From NCBI GenBank assembly GCA_024698715.1, contig JAILRA010000075.1:62001-126000 (forward strand): 64,000 nucleotides of DNA. The letters are read 5' to 3'. Below, piece by piece: positions 1-8,267 of the stretch; position 1 is the stretch's first letter, and the number at the start of each line of letters is the position of its first letter. Under the pieces are notes generated by a model. That model saw nothing but the letters and a program-made list of their open reading frames with translations. It was not told where the DNA came from and searched no databases. The translations under genes were made by a program, and so were the position numbers. This stretch comes from Lachnospiraceae bacterium (GTDB taxonomy: Bacteria > Bacillota > Clostridia > Lachnospirales > Lachnospiraceae).

Positions 1-386
1 ATCTTCAGAATTCGACCAGCTTGAATCAGTACGGGATCAACTACGATTACCTGAATATAACGACCAAGGAACTTGAAGTCAATCATGTTATAGACAATTT
101 TGCAATTCTTCCGACATGTGTTTCAACAAGGGATAATTATTATGTGAAGGAAGGTTTGTATTTTAATACCATTGACGAAGACAGGATAGCTCTGGCATTC
201 GCCAAGGCTCTGGCTTCAGGCAAGGAGTCGGTTGAGATCAAATGTGCGAATACAGGTGTTTTCTACAGAATGGGCGAATATCTGCTCGATGAAAACCATG
301 TTTTCGACTATCTGCCGAGTGATATCCAGACTCTGACTTATATGAAGAATCAGGATCTGAATATTTATTCGTTCCCTTTATACTGA
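1..386 (+). CDS. Unknown protein, 3' end only
   Basis: The reading frame is open from the first bases of the window (codons start at base 3) and ends with TGA at 384-386, so this is the C-terminal part (about 128 residues) of a gene starting outside. A TTG at 21 could be read as a start, but no ribosome binding site precedes it and the frame continues upstream. The visible part has no transmembrane segment, cysteine cluster or motif that I recognise. It looks soluble and mixed in charge, ending in an aromatic tail (FPLY). Function unknown. Confidence 0.6.
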   Translation, partial: LQNSTSLNQYGINYDYLNITTKELEVNHVIDNFAILPTCVSTRDNYYVKEGLYFNTIDEDRIALAFAKALASGKESVEIKCANTGVFYRMGEYLLDENHVFDYLPSDIQTLTYMKNQDLNIYSFPLY

Positions 387-488
387 TCAGCAGTCTGTCT
401 CTTGTGAGAGAACGGGTTTTGTGATATTATAAATGATAATGGTGTTGAAAAAGACTTATTTTGAAAATATATAATCGGAGGCGATAAA

Positions 489-836
489 ATGAGTATGACA
501 AACAATAACGAGAAAATCGGTTCGGTTCGTATAGCTACGGATGTAGTACCTCTTATTGCTGCACTGGCTTCTCAGGAAATTGAAGGAGTTACGCCTCTTC
601 AGGATAAGAAGATCATTACATTTAAAATAAATTTGAAGAGACTTACCAGAGGGATCAAGGTGGATATTAAAGGCAGAAAAGTAAGCGTTGATATGTCCAT
701 CGGTATTCTGTACGGCTATCAGGTACCTGAAATATCCGGCAAAGTTCAAAATGCGGTTAAGACTTCCATAGAGAACATGACCGGTCTAGAAGTTACCGAT
801 GTTAATGTCAGAATTTCCTCAGTAAGCATGGCATAA
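489..836 (+). CDS. Asp23/Gls24 family protein
   Basis: A 115-residue protein of the Asp23 (alkaline shock protein 23/Gls24) family. The family pattern is visible: an N-terminal strand with [20 protein letters not shown], a central part with [19 protein letters not shown], and a C-terminal VTDVNVRI. Asp23 proteins in Firmicutes sit at the membrane through small partners and are linked to cell-envelope stress, but the role of this copy upstream of nusB is not established. The start is fixed by the ribosome binding site CGGAGG, 7 bases before ATG 489. It is followed 8 bases later by nusB, so the two are probably co-transcribed. No partner membrane protein (AmaP type) is visible nearby. Confidence 0.85.
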   Translation: MSMTNNNEKIGSVRIATDVVPLIAALASQEIEGVTPLQDKKIITFKINLKRLTRGIKVDIKGRKVSVDMSIGILYGYQVPEISGKVQNAVKTSIENMTGLEVTDVNVRISSVSMA

Positions 837-844
837 GGATTATT

Positions 845-1300
845 ATGAACAGAAAAACCGAAAGGGAATTTACATTTAAACTTTTATTTATGACTGATTT
901 TTACGAGAAGAAGGAGTTGACCGACGAACTTCTTCTCTATTTTGATGCACCTTTTCCTTTCGAAGAAAAAGAAGACGATTCGGCTTCTTATGAAGAAACA
1001 AAAACATTAAAAGAATCCGTGGACGATGAAGACAGAAGAAGAATAGTGGCAAGATTTGTCGAGATCATTGATAAGATCGACGAGATCGATGAGAGGATCT
1101 CCAAAGTTTCCAAAGGCTGGGTGATCGACAGAATCGGTAAAGTTGAACTTGCGATCTTAAGACTGGCTGTTTATGAGATTCTTTTCGATGATTCAATCCC
1201 CACATCGGTGGCCATCAATGAAGCGGTTGAACTTGCCAAAAAATTCGGTCCCGAAGAATCGTATGCTTTTGTTAACGGTATTCTTGCAAGGTTTGCTTAA
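845..1300 (+). CDS. nusB: Transcription antitermination factor NusB
   Basis: A 151-residue NusB, the RNA-binding factor that with NusE/S10 forms the antitermination complex on boxA RNA in rRNA operons. It begins with the typical [15 protein letters not shown] and ends with the conserved helix pattern [20 protein letters not shown] followed by [22 protein letters not shown]. It is slightly longer than the usual 130-140 residues because of an acidic, low-complexity insert at about residues 33-65 ([14 protein letters not shown]). The stop codon TAA overlaps the first base of the xseA ATG, so translation is coupled to exonuclease VII. Confidence 0.93.
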   Translation: MNRKTEREFTFKLLFMTDFYEKKELTDELLLYFDAPFPFEEKEDDSASYEETKTLKESVDDEDRRRIVARFVEIIDKIDEIDERISKVSKGWVIDRIGKVELAILRLAVYEILFDDSIPTSVAINEAVELAKKFGPEESYAFVNGILARFA

Positions 1301-2505
1301 TGAAAACTGTTTATTCTGTTTTTCAGATCAATACATATATTCACAATATGTTCAGGGAGGATTATCTTTTATCGAACGTTTCGGTCGAAGGAGAGATAAG
1401 CAATCTGAAATTCCATTCTTCCGGACATATTTATTTTACGTTGAAAGACGCAGAGTCTGCCATTTCGTGCGCTATTTTCCGATCATCCGCCCAAAAACTT
1501 AATGTCGAACTAAAAGAAGGCGACAAGATACTCGCTAACGGAAGTATTTCAAATTATGTTCCGAGCGGTTCGGTTACGTTTAATGTGACTGATGTTGAAC
1601 ATGCCGGAATCGGCAATCTGACTAAAAAATTTGAGGAGCTCAAGAAAAAACTTAAGGAACAGGGGCTTTTTGATCAGGAGTTTAAAAAGCCGATCCCCAA
1701 GTTTCCAAAAAGGATCGGGATCGTTACGGCTCCGACCGGTGCTGCGGTAAGGGATATCATCTCGGTATCAAAGAGAAGGAACCCGTATATTTCGTTAATA
1801 CTTTATCCGTCTCTTGTTCAGGGAAACGATGCTCCGGCTTCGATCGTGAAAGGTATAGAAACACTTGAAAAAAAGGGTGTTGATGTTATCATTGTCGGTA
1901 GGGGCGGAGGAAGTCTCGAAGACCTCTGGGCATTTAATGAAGAGGAAGTTGCATATGCGATCTTCCAATGCAGTGTTCCGATCGTATCCGCCGTCGGACA
2001 TGAGATAGATTATACGATTTCTGATTTCACCGCGGACATGAGAGCGGCCACACCGTCTGCCGCAGCGGAGATGACGGTGCCCGATATGATGAGTGTTCTT
2101 GCGGATATCGATGCGAAAAGCAGGATGCTTGACAGAAGTATCAAGAGACTGACGGATATAAACAGACGAAAGATAATGCTTCTGGAAACAAAACTGAATG
2201 CTCTTTCGCCGCAGAATACGATCAATAAACAGAAGATCATGGTCGAGTCGATGGAAAAACGGCTTGATATGAACATAAAAAGGATAATCGAAAAGAAAAG
2301 ATCTTATCTTTCGAATCTGTCCGAAAGACTGAAAGGTGTTTCACCTCTTGAAAGGCTTATGGCCGGTATGGCATATGTTACGGATGAGAACGGAAACAGA
2401 ATTGTCGGTGTGTCGGATCTTAAGAAAAACGATAAGATCCGTATCACTATGAAGGACGGATACGCGAAAACTGTTGTTGAAGAAGTCGCGATTTCCGATT
2501 CTTAA
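1300..2505 (+). CDS. xseA: Exodeoxyribonuclease VII large subunit
   Basis: A 401-residue XseA, the catalytic large subunit of exonuclease VII, which degrades single-stranded DNA with the small subunit XseB. An N-terminal OB-fold (about residues 1-100) carries the LSNVSVEGEISNLKFHSSGH signature; the catalytic part contains RIGIVTAPTGAAVRDI (about 146-161), IIVGRGGGSLEDLWAFNEE (about 198-216) and SAVGHEIDYTISDFTADMRA (about 230). A helical C-terminal region for XseB binding follows. ATG 1300 overlaps the nusB stop by one base, and xseB follows 18 bases after the stop. Complete, with no broken motif. Confidence 0.95.
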   Translation: MKTVYSVFQINTYIHNMFREDYLLSNVSVEGEISNLKFHSSGHIYFTLKDAESAISCAIFRSSAQKLNVELKEGDKILANGSISNYVPSGSVTFNVTDVEHAGIGNLTKKFEELKKKLKEQGLFDQEFKKPIPKFPKRIGIVTAPTGAAVRDIISVSKRRNPYISLILYPSLVQGNDAPASIVKGIETLEKKGVDVIIVGRGGGSLEDLWAFNEEEVAYAIFQCSVPIVSAVGHEIDYTISDFTADMRAATPSAAAEMTVPDMMSVLADIDAKSRMLDRSIKRLTDINRRKIMLLETKLNALSPQNTINKQKIMVESMEKRLDMNIKRIIEKKRSYLSNLSERLKGVSPLERLMAGMAYVTDENGNRIVGVSDLKKNDKIRITMKDGYAKTVVEEVAISDS

Positions 2506-2523
2506 GTATTATTTGGAGGGATT

Positions 2524-2742
2524 ATGGATTCAGTTAAACTTGATGATAAATTCAAATCTATAGAGGAAATTCTTAAAGAGCTTGAAAGAGACGATATCGG
2601 CATTGAAGAAGCTCTTGATCTTTATACCAAAGGCAAAGTTGCCATCGAAGAGTGCAAGAACAAACTCGACTTGGTGGAAAAAGAAGTAATGAAGATAAAT
2701 CCCGATGGCTCCGAATCGACTTTTGAAACGGCTGATTTTTGA
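2524..2742 (+). CDS. xseB: Exodeoxyribonuclease VII small subunit
   Basis: A 72-residue XseB, the small helical subunit that binds several-fold to XseA. The family signature is visible as FKSIEEILKELERDDIGIEE followed by ALDLYTKG and a second helix (AIEECKNKLDLVEKEVMKI). The start is supported by GGAGGGATT just before ATG. In many Firmicutes ispA (farnesyl diphosphate synthase) follows; here only an 81-base gap separates xseB from dxs. Confidence 0.93.
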   Translation: MDSVKLDDKFKSIEEILKELERDDIGIEEALDLYTKGKVAIEECKNKLDLVEKEVMKINPDGSESTFETADF

Positions 2743-2765
2743 TTTTTTAAAATATAAATGACCGG

Positions 2766-2803
2766 ATTTTCCTTAAGCTGAGTGTAAAACAGCTACGGGA
2801 AAT
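2766..2803 (+). other. Hairpin in the xseB-dxs gap
   Basis: The 81-base gap holds two nested complementary arms: AGCTG (2776-2780) with CAGCT (2790-2794), and ATTTTCC (2766-2772) with GGGAAAT (2797-2803; one G-T pair). No T-run follows, so it is not a standard terminator. It could be an mRNA processing or folding element ahead of dxs. Confidence 0.4.
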
Positions 2804-2823
2804 AACGGAACAGGAATATATAA

Positions 2824-4689
2824 ATGTATCTTGAAAAAATAAACAAACCGAATGATATTAAAAAAATAAATAAAAACCATCTATACGATCTGGCTGATGA
2901 GATAAGGGAGTTTCTTATCGAGTCCATTTCCGAGACGGGAGGACATCTGGGTGCCAATCTCGGAACCGTGGAACTTACGATGGCTCTTCATCTGGTACTG
3001 AATCTTCCCGAAGACAAGATAATCTGGGATGTGGGACACCAGAGTTATACTCATAAGATATTAACAGGCAGAAAAGACGGATTTTCATCTCTTCGTAAAT
3101 ACGGAGGTATGGCGGGCTTCCCCAAGACCTGCGAGAGTGACTGCGATGCTTTCAATACAGGGCACTCGTCGACATCCATTTCCGCAGGACTCGGTATGGC
3201 AATGGCACGTACATTAAAAGGCGAAGATAATACGATTGTTACCGTTATCGGTGACGGTGCGCTGACCGGAGGTATGGCGTATGAAGCATTGAATAATGCC
3301 GGAAGAGCCAATACCAAACTTATAGTCGTATTAAATGACAATAACATGTCCATATCCGAAAATGTTGGCGCTGTCAGTCAGTATCTTGATGATATAAGAA
3401 CTACCGAAAAATATCTTGAACTCAAGGAAGGCGTAAAAGGAAAACTTGCCAAAGTTCCCAAAGGACAGGATATGATCAACCGTATCCAGAAGGCAAAAGC
3501 ATCCCTTAAATCTTTTGTTATTCCGGGTATGTTTTTCGAGGAGATGGGCCTTACGTATCTCGGTCCAATAGACGGACATGATATTAATGCCATGGTCAAG
3601 GCACTCAATGAGGCCAAAAGATGCAAGACACCCGTTATTGTACATGTGATCACCAAAAAAGGAAAAGGTTATCTTCCTGCCGAAAGGCATCCTGCGAGAT
3701 TTCACGGGGCTGAACCTTTTGATATAGAGACAGGTTTACCGAAGAACAAAAAACTGTCGCCCGATTATACCGACGTTTTCTCGACAGTAATGTGCAAAAT
3801 GGGTGAAAGAGATCCTTTATGCATGGCTGTTACGGCTGCCATGCCTGACGGAACCGGACTTAAGAGGTTTCGAAGCATGTATCCCGACAGATTTTTTGAC
3901 GTCGGGATTGCGGAAGAACATGCGGTTACTTTTGCCGCAGGCCTTGCTATGGGCGGATTTAAGCCTATAGTATGCGTATATTCGTCATTTTTGCAAAGAG
4001 CGTTTGATCAGGTTATACATGATGTCTGCATACAGAATCTTCATGTTATTTTTTGTATAGACAGAGCGGGTCTTGTCGGAAGCGACGGCGAAACACATCA
4101 GGGAATCTTTGATCTGTCGTTTCTTTCGACGATCCCCAATATGTGTGTTATGGCTCCAAAGAATAAATGGGAACTGTCGGATATGATTAAATTCGCGCTC
4201 AAATATGACGGACCCGTTGCCATAAGATATCCGAGAGGAAAAGCTTATGACGGACTTCAGGAATTCAGGGCACCAATCGTGTTTGCACAGTCCGAATGGA
4301 TCTTCAGGGAATCCGACATCTGTCTTATTGCCGTAGGAAGTATGGTTAAAACCGCGGTTGAAGTCAGAGAACGTCTTAAAGCCGCAGGAAAGAATGTTTC
4401 CCTGCTCAATGCGAGATTTGTAAATCCTCTCGATGAAGAACTTATCAAAGAAGCTGCATCGCTTCATGCACATATAGTCACAATGGAAGAAAATGTTCTT
4501 TCAGGCGGTTTTTCACAGAGAGTGGGAGCATATCTTATGAGAGAAGGGCTTTTCTGTAAACATACATCGATTGCCATTCCCGACACTTATGTGGAACACG
4601 GTAATGTCGAGATCTTAAAGAAAGAAATAGGTCTGGATACGGATTCCGTTACCGCAAAAATACTTGCGGATGCCGACGGGCTGGTATAA
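2824..4689 (+). CDS. dxs: 1-deoxy-D-xylulose-5-phosphate synthase
   Basis: A 621-residue DXS, the thiamine-diphosphate enzyme that condenses pyruvate and glyceraldehyde 3-phosphate in the first step of the non-mevalonate isoprenoid pathway; the product also feeds thiamine and pyridoxal synthesis. The TPP/metal motif is VIGDGALTGGMAYEALNNAG (about residue 140), with DVGHQSYTHKILTGR upstream and the substrate-side LGPIDGHD. The pyrimidine-binding domain carries FFDVGIAEEHAVTFAAGLA (about 357) with the catalytic Glu. C-terminal transketolase domain complete. ATG 2824 is preceded by CAGGA. The enzyme is normally encoded beside ispA, which is absent here. Confidence 0.96.
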   Translation: MYLEKINKPNDIKKINKNHLYDLADEIREFLIESISETGGHLGANLGTVELTMALHLVLNLPEDKIIWDVGHQSYTHKILTGRKDGFSSLRKYGGMAGFPKTCESDCDAFNTGHSSTSISAGLGMAMARTLKGEDNTIVTVIGDGALTGGMAYEALNNAGRANTKLIVVLNDNNMSISENVGAVSQYLDDIRTTEKYLELKEGVKGKLAKVPKGQDMINRIQKAKASLKSFVIPGMFFEEMGLTYLGPIDGHDINAMVKALNEAKRCKTPVIVHVITKKGKGYLPAERHPARFHGAEPFDIETGLPKNKKLSPDYTDVFSTVMCKMGERDPLCMAVTAAMPDGTGLKRFRSMYPDRFFDVGIAEEHAVTFAAGLAMGGFKPIVCVYSSFLQRAFDQVIHDVCIQNLHVIFCIDRAGLVGSDGETHQGIFDLSFLSTIPNMCVMAPKNKWELSDMIKFALKYDGPVAIRYPRGKAYDGLQEFRAPIVFAQSEWIFRESDICLIAVGSMVKTAVEVRERLKAAGKNVSLLNARFVNPLDEELIKEAASLHAHIVTMEENVLSGGFSQRVGAYLMREGLFCKHTSIAIPDTYVEHGNVEILKKEIGLDTDSVTAKILADADGLV

Positions 4690-4721
4690 ATATACTTAAT
4701 AAACGATCGGAAGGAACGCTG

Positions 4722-5597
4722 ATGAAAGAGCGTCTTGATATACTGCTTGTAAATAAAGGGCTGGCCGCTTCAAGAGAAAAGGCCAAAGCACTGATAATGA
4801 GCGGGATAGTATATGTAAATTCCCAAAAAGAAGAAAAAGCCGGTTCTTTATTCGAAGACACATCCTTGATCGAAGTAAGAGGCGAAACATTAAAATTCGT
4901 TTCCAGAGGCGGATTGAAACTTGATAAGGCGGTAAATGTCTTTAATCTGAATTTTGACGGTTTTACCTGTCTTGATATCGGTGCATCAACAGGCGGATTT
5001 ACCGATTGCATGCTTCAAAACGGTGCATTGAAAGTATATTCTGTGGATGTCGGCCGTAATCAGCTTGACTGGAAACTAAGAAGCGACGAACGTGTCATAT
5101 GCATGGAAAAATGCAATTTCAGATACGTTACCTCAGATGAAATACCCGAAAAGATTGATTTTGCGGCTACCGATGTTTCTTTTATCTCTCTGACCAAGAT
5201 CCTTATTCCCGCATACAATCTTTTAAAAAACGATGCCAATATGGTATGTCTTATCAAACCTCAGTTTGAGACGACCAGGGAAAAGGTAGGAAAGAAAGGC
5301 GTTGTAAGGGATAAAAACGTACACGTCGAAGTAGTTGAAAAGATATATTCTTTCTGCGAGAGAATAGGATTTGAAGTTACGGGACTTGATTATTCACCGA
5401 TAAAAGGACCCGAAGGCAATATCGAATATCTTATTCTTTTAAAGAAAGCCGGAAAAGACTTCATCGATAACGATGAGGCCGAACAATACATAAGAAATGA
5501 AGCGGAAAATGTGCTTGATGAGTCCGCTGAAAAATATATTAGGGAAATTGTGGAAAGATCACATACGGAACATGACTCGACTAAACCGGAGGAATGA
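4722..5597 (+). CDS. tlyA: TlyA family rRNA methyltransferase/hemolysin-like
   Basis: A 291-residue TlyA-family protein: an N-terminal S4 RNA-binding domain (RLDILLVNKGLAASREKAKA, about residues 4-23) followed by an FtsJ-like SAM methyltransferase domain with motif I CLDIGASTGGFTDCML (about 83-98) and TDVSFISL as motif IV. Family members 2'-O-methylate rRNA; the older name hemolysin A reflects early phenotypes. The C-terminal 35 residues are an acidic tail beyond the domain. Its TGA is directly followed by the nadK ATG with no spacer, and the shine-dalgarno GGAGG of nadK lies inside the last codons, so coupling is likely. Confidence 0.92.
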   Translation: MKERLDILLVNKGLAASREKAKALIMSGIVYVNSQKEEKAGSLFEDTSLIEVRGETLKFVSRGGLKLDKAVNVFNLNFDGFTCLDIGASTGGFTDCMLQNGALKVYSVDVGRNQLDWKLRSDERVICMEKCNFRYVTSDEIPEKIDFAATDVSFISLTKILIPAYNLLKNDANMVCLIKPQFETTREKVGKKGVVRDKNVHVEVVEKIYSFCERIGFEVTGLDYSPIKGPEGNIEYLILLKKAGKDFIDNDEAEQYIRNEAENVLDESAEKYIREIVERSHTEHDSTKPEE

Positions 5598-6443
5598 ATG
5601 AAAGTACTTATATGCGTGAATCCTTATAAAGATAAGGATCTGAAGGTTTGCAAAAGAATATGCGATTATCTTACCGAAAAGAATGTAGAGTACAAAGATG
5701 CAGTAACGGTTACGAGAGAGACGAATCTTTCGGCAGAAGAAGCCGAAGGATGTGATGTCGTAATGGTTCTCGGCGGCGACGGAACTCTTATGAGGGTTGC
5801 CAAAAAATGCAATAAATTCAATCTTCCGATAATCGGTATAAATTTGGGACATCTCGGATTCCTTGCCCAGACGGGTACGGAAGGAATAGAAGAGACTCTC
5901 GACAGACTTATCAGAAAAGAGTATTTTCTCGAAGAACGTATGCTCATAAAGGGTAAAGTCTACAGGAACAACGAGCTTATCTTCGAATCCGAAGCACTTA
6001 ATGATGTCTGTATCAACCGTGGCGGAATGCTTCAGATACTTAATTTTGACATTTCTGTAAACGGAATGTTCTTAAAATCATATTCTGCGGACGGTGTGAT
6101 AATTTCCACGCCCACGGGTTCGACCGGATACAATCTTTCCGCAGGAGGACCCATTGTGGAACCGAGTGCCGATATGATCCTTGTAACTCCCATTGCGGCT
6201 CATTCTTTTATGAACAGAAGCATACTTTTCAAAGCCGACGATTCCATTAAGATCACGATCGGTGAACCGCATGACGAAGAACTCGGTCAGACCGTGCTCG
6301 CACATTTTGACGGATTCGATCATATAGAGCTTCAGAGCAGAGATGAAATAATCATTACCAAAAATTCGGGTCATGTAAGTTTTATACAGATGAACAATGT
6401 TAATTTTCTTGAAACATTAAACAGAAAATTACGTGAGAACTGA
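5598..6443 (+). CDS. nadK: NAD kinase
   Basis: A 281-residue ATP/polyphosphate-NAD kinase, which makes NADP+ from NAD+. The diacylglycerol-kinase-like motif LGGDGTLMRVAKK is at about residues 57-69, the GINLGHLGFLA motif at about 81-91, and the C-terminal substrate loop is SADGVIISTPTGSTGYNLSA followed by GGPIV. ATG 5598 follows the tlyA stop without a gap. In most relatives argR/ahrC separates nadK from recN; here only 17 bases separate the nadK stop from the recN ATG. Confidence 0.95.
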   Translation: MKVLICVNPYKDKDLKVCKRICDYLTEKNVEYKDAVTVTRETNLSAEEAEGCDVVMVLGGDGTLMRVAKKCNKFNLPIIGINLGHLGFLAQTGTEGIEETLDRLIRKEYFLEERMLIKGKVYRNNELIFESEALNDVCINRGGMLQILNFDISVNGMFLKSYSADGVIISTPTGSTGYNLSAGGPIVEPSADMILVTPIAAHSFMNRSILFKADDSIKITIGEPHDEELGQTVLAHFDGFDHIELQSRDEIIITKNSGHVSFIQMNNVNFLETLNRKLREN

Positions 6444-6460
6444 ACTTACAGGGAGGTTAA

Positions 6461-8146
6461 ATGCTTTTAAATTTACATGTTAAGAATTTTGCTTTAATTG
6501 ATGAAATAGATATAGATTTCGATAAAGGTCTGAATATCCTGACGGGTGAGACCGGTGCCGGCAAATCCATTATCCTTGGCTCATTAAACATTGCACTTGG
6601 TGCCAAAGCCGATAAGGATTCGATAAGGACCGGATGCGATTACGCACTTGTAGAGATCACGTTTCAGGCCGATAACGAGGCTATAAACAATAAACTGTCC
6701 GAATATGACATTGTTCCCGAAAATAAGGAAGTGCTTATCCAAAGGAAGATAATGCCGAACAGGAGTGTATTTAAGGTTAACGGAGAAAGCCTTAACGTTT
6801 CGGCGGTAAGAGACATAGCTTCTGTTTTAATGGATGTTTACGGACAGCATGATTATCAGAATCTTTTGAATTCAAAAAAACACATAGAGATCCTGGATTC
6901 GTATGCTTCGGAAGATTACGAAAAAAATATTAGGGATTACAAAGAAGAATTTTCACGTTTCAACAAACTGAAGGAACTTGTTTCAAGTCCTCAGATAGAT
7001 GAAGTAAAAAGGGAAAGAGAGATTTCCTTACTTGAATATCAGATAAACGAAATAAACGCAGCTTCACTCGTTTCGGGTGAAGAGGAAGAAGTAAGGGACA
7101 GACTTAAGGTTCTTGAGAATTCATCAAAGATACAAAACAGTCTGGCGAATGTCAGAGGACTGACATACGATAACAATGGGAGTGCGAGCGAACTTATAGA
7201 TGCCGCTCTGAAAGAACTGTCAGGAATATCTTCTTTTGACGAGAAACTTTCTTCGCTTGCAGATGAGCTCAGTAATATCTCCGATCTTATTTCGGATTTT
7301 GAGAGAGAACTTTCCGACCTGAACGATGAGTACGATCTGGATGAAGAACAGCTTGATATTTTACGAAACAGATATGAACTTATCAACGAACTTGAAAGAA
7401 AGTACGGAAGAGATATCGAAGAAGTATTAAAATACCGCGATGAGAAGAGCATCGAATTGAACGATCTTCTTGAGTATGAAACGAAGAGGAACGAAATACT
7501 CAAAGAATTTGAGTCACTTCGTGAAACACTTACAAAAAAGGCCGATAAGATAACTTCTTTGAGGAAAAAGACGGCAGTTAAATTCGACAGGAACATAATC
7601 GAAAATCTTTCCGATCTTAATTTCAATCAGAGTGAGTTTAAAACTTCTTTTGCCAAAACGGATGATTTTACTTCAAACGGTACTGACAAGGTTAATTTTG
7701 AGATATCCGTTAATCCCGGAGAACCGTTAAAACCCCTTGACAGTGTTTCAAGCGGCGGTGAGCTTTCAAGGATAATGCTTGCGATAAAGACCGTATGTGC
7801 GGTAAAAGACGATACCGATACTCTGATATTCGATGAGATAGATGCCGGAATATCCGGTGTCACTGCATGGAAAGTGGCCAAGAAATTAGCCGATCTTTCT
7901 GTGAATCACCAGATAATTTGCATTACTCATCTTCAGCAGATCGCATCGATGGCCGATATTCATTTTGAGATAAAAAAAGTATCCGACGGAAACAGAACCA
8001 GCACATTTATTAATAAACTGGACGATGAAGGTCAGATAAAAGAGATAGCAAGAATGCTCGGTGACGAATACGATTCGGATAAGTTTAAGGAAAATGCGAC
8101 AGAGATCAAAAAACAGGCTGACGATTACAAAAAAGCAAGAGTTTAA
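6461..8146 (+). CDS. recN: DNA repair protein RecN
   Basis: A 561-residue RecN, an SMC-like ATPase that gathers DNA double-strand breaks. The N-terminal ATPase half has Walker A LTGETGAGKSIILGSLNIAL (about residues 27-46); the C-terminal half has the ABC signature SSGGELSRIMLAIK (about 429) and Walker B TLIFDEIDAGISG (about 453). Two coiled-coil stretches rich in Glu/Lys/Leu lie between them. The start has GGGAGG upstream. I see no LexA box before it; it is probably read from the upstream cluster. Confidence 0.95.
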   Translation: MLLNLHVKNFALIDEIDIDFDKGLNILTGETGAGKSIILGSLNIALGAKADKDSIRTGCDYALVEITFQADNEAINNKLSEYDIVPENKEVLIQRKIMPNRSVFKVNGESLNVSAVRDIASVLMDVYGQHDYQNLLNSKKHIEILDSYASEDYEKNIRDYKEEFSRFNKLKELVSSPQIDEVKREREISLLEYQINEINAASLVSGEEEEVRDRLKVLENSSKIQNSLANVRGLTYDNNGSASELIDAALKELSGISSFDEKLSSLADELSNISDLISDFERELSDLNDEYDLDEEQLDILRNRYELINELERKYGRDIEEVLKYRDEKSIELNDLLEYETKRNEILKEFESLRETLTKKADKITSLRKKTAVKFDRNIIENLSDLNFNQSEFKTSFAKTDDFTSNGTDKVNFEISVNPGEPLKPLDSVSSGGELSRIMLAIKTVCAVKDDTDTLIFDEIDAGISGVTAWKVAKKLADLSVNHQIICITHLQQIASMADIHFEIKKVSDGNRTSTFINKLDDEGQIKEIARMLGDEYDSDKFKENATEIKKQADDYKKARV

Positions 8147-8190
8147 AGTGTTTTTTGGTATGATTTGTCTCTTTAAAAGATTTTAAAAGT

Positions 8191-8234
8191 ATTGTATAAT
8201 ACAATATATCGTGCAAAAGTGTTTCACGAAACAC
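8191..8234 (+). promoter_or_regulatory. glgA promoter with two operator-like dyads
   Basis: A -10 TATAAT (8195-8200) lies inside a perfect 7-bp inverted repeat, ATTGTAT-A-ATACAAT (8191-8205). Fourteen bases on is a second one, GTGTTTC-AC-GAAACAC (8219-8234). The -35 is weak (TTTAAA at 8172-8177, 17-bp spacer). Dyads placed on and just after a promoter look like repressor sites; the regulator is unknown. Confidence 0.5.
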
Positions 8235-8267
8235 AATTTGTAATATATTCATGTAATGGAGGGTCAC

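Noticed and set aside
457..475. Promoter TTGAAA...TATAAT before the Asp23 gene
   Set aside because: The spacer is 19 bases and the -10 touches the ribosome binding site, leaving no room for a transcript leader.
456..749. Minus-strand open frame over the Asp23 gene
   Set aside because: It fully overlaps a well-supported gene, has no ribosome binding site and no family features.
8219..8234. parS centromere site
   Set aside because: The dyad lacks the two central bases of parS, only one complete dyad is present, and no parA/parB or origin genes are near. Kept only as a regulatory dyad.
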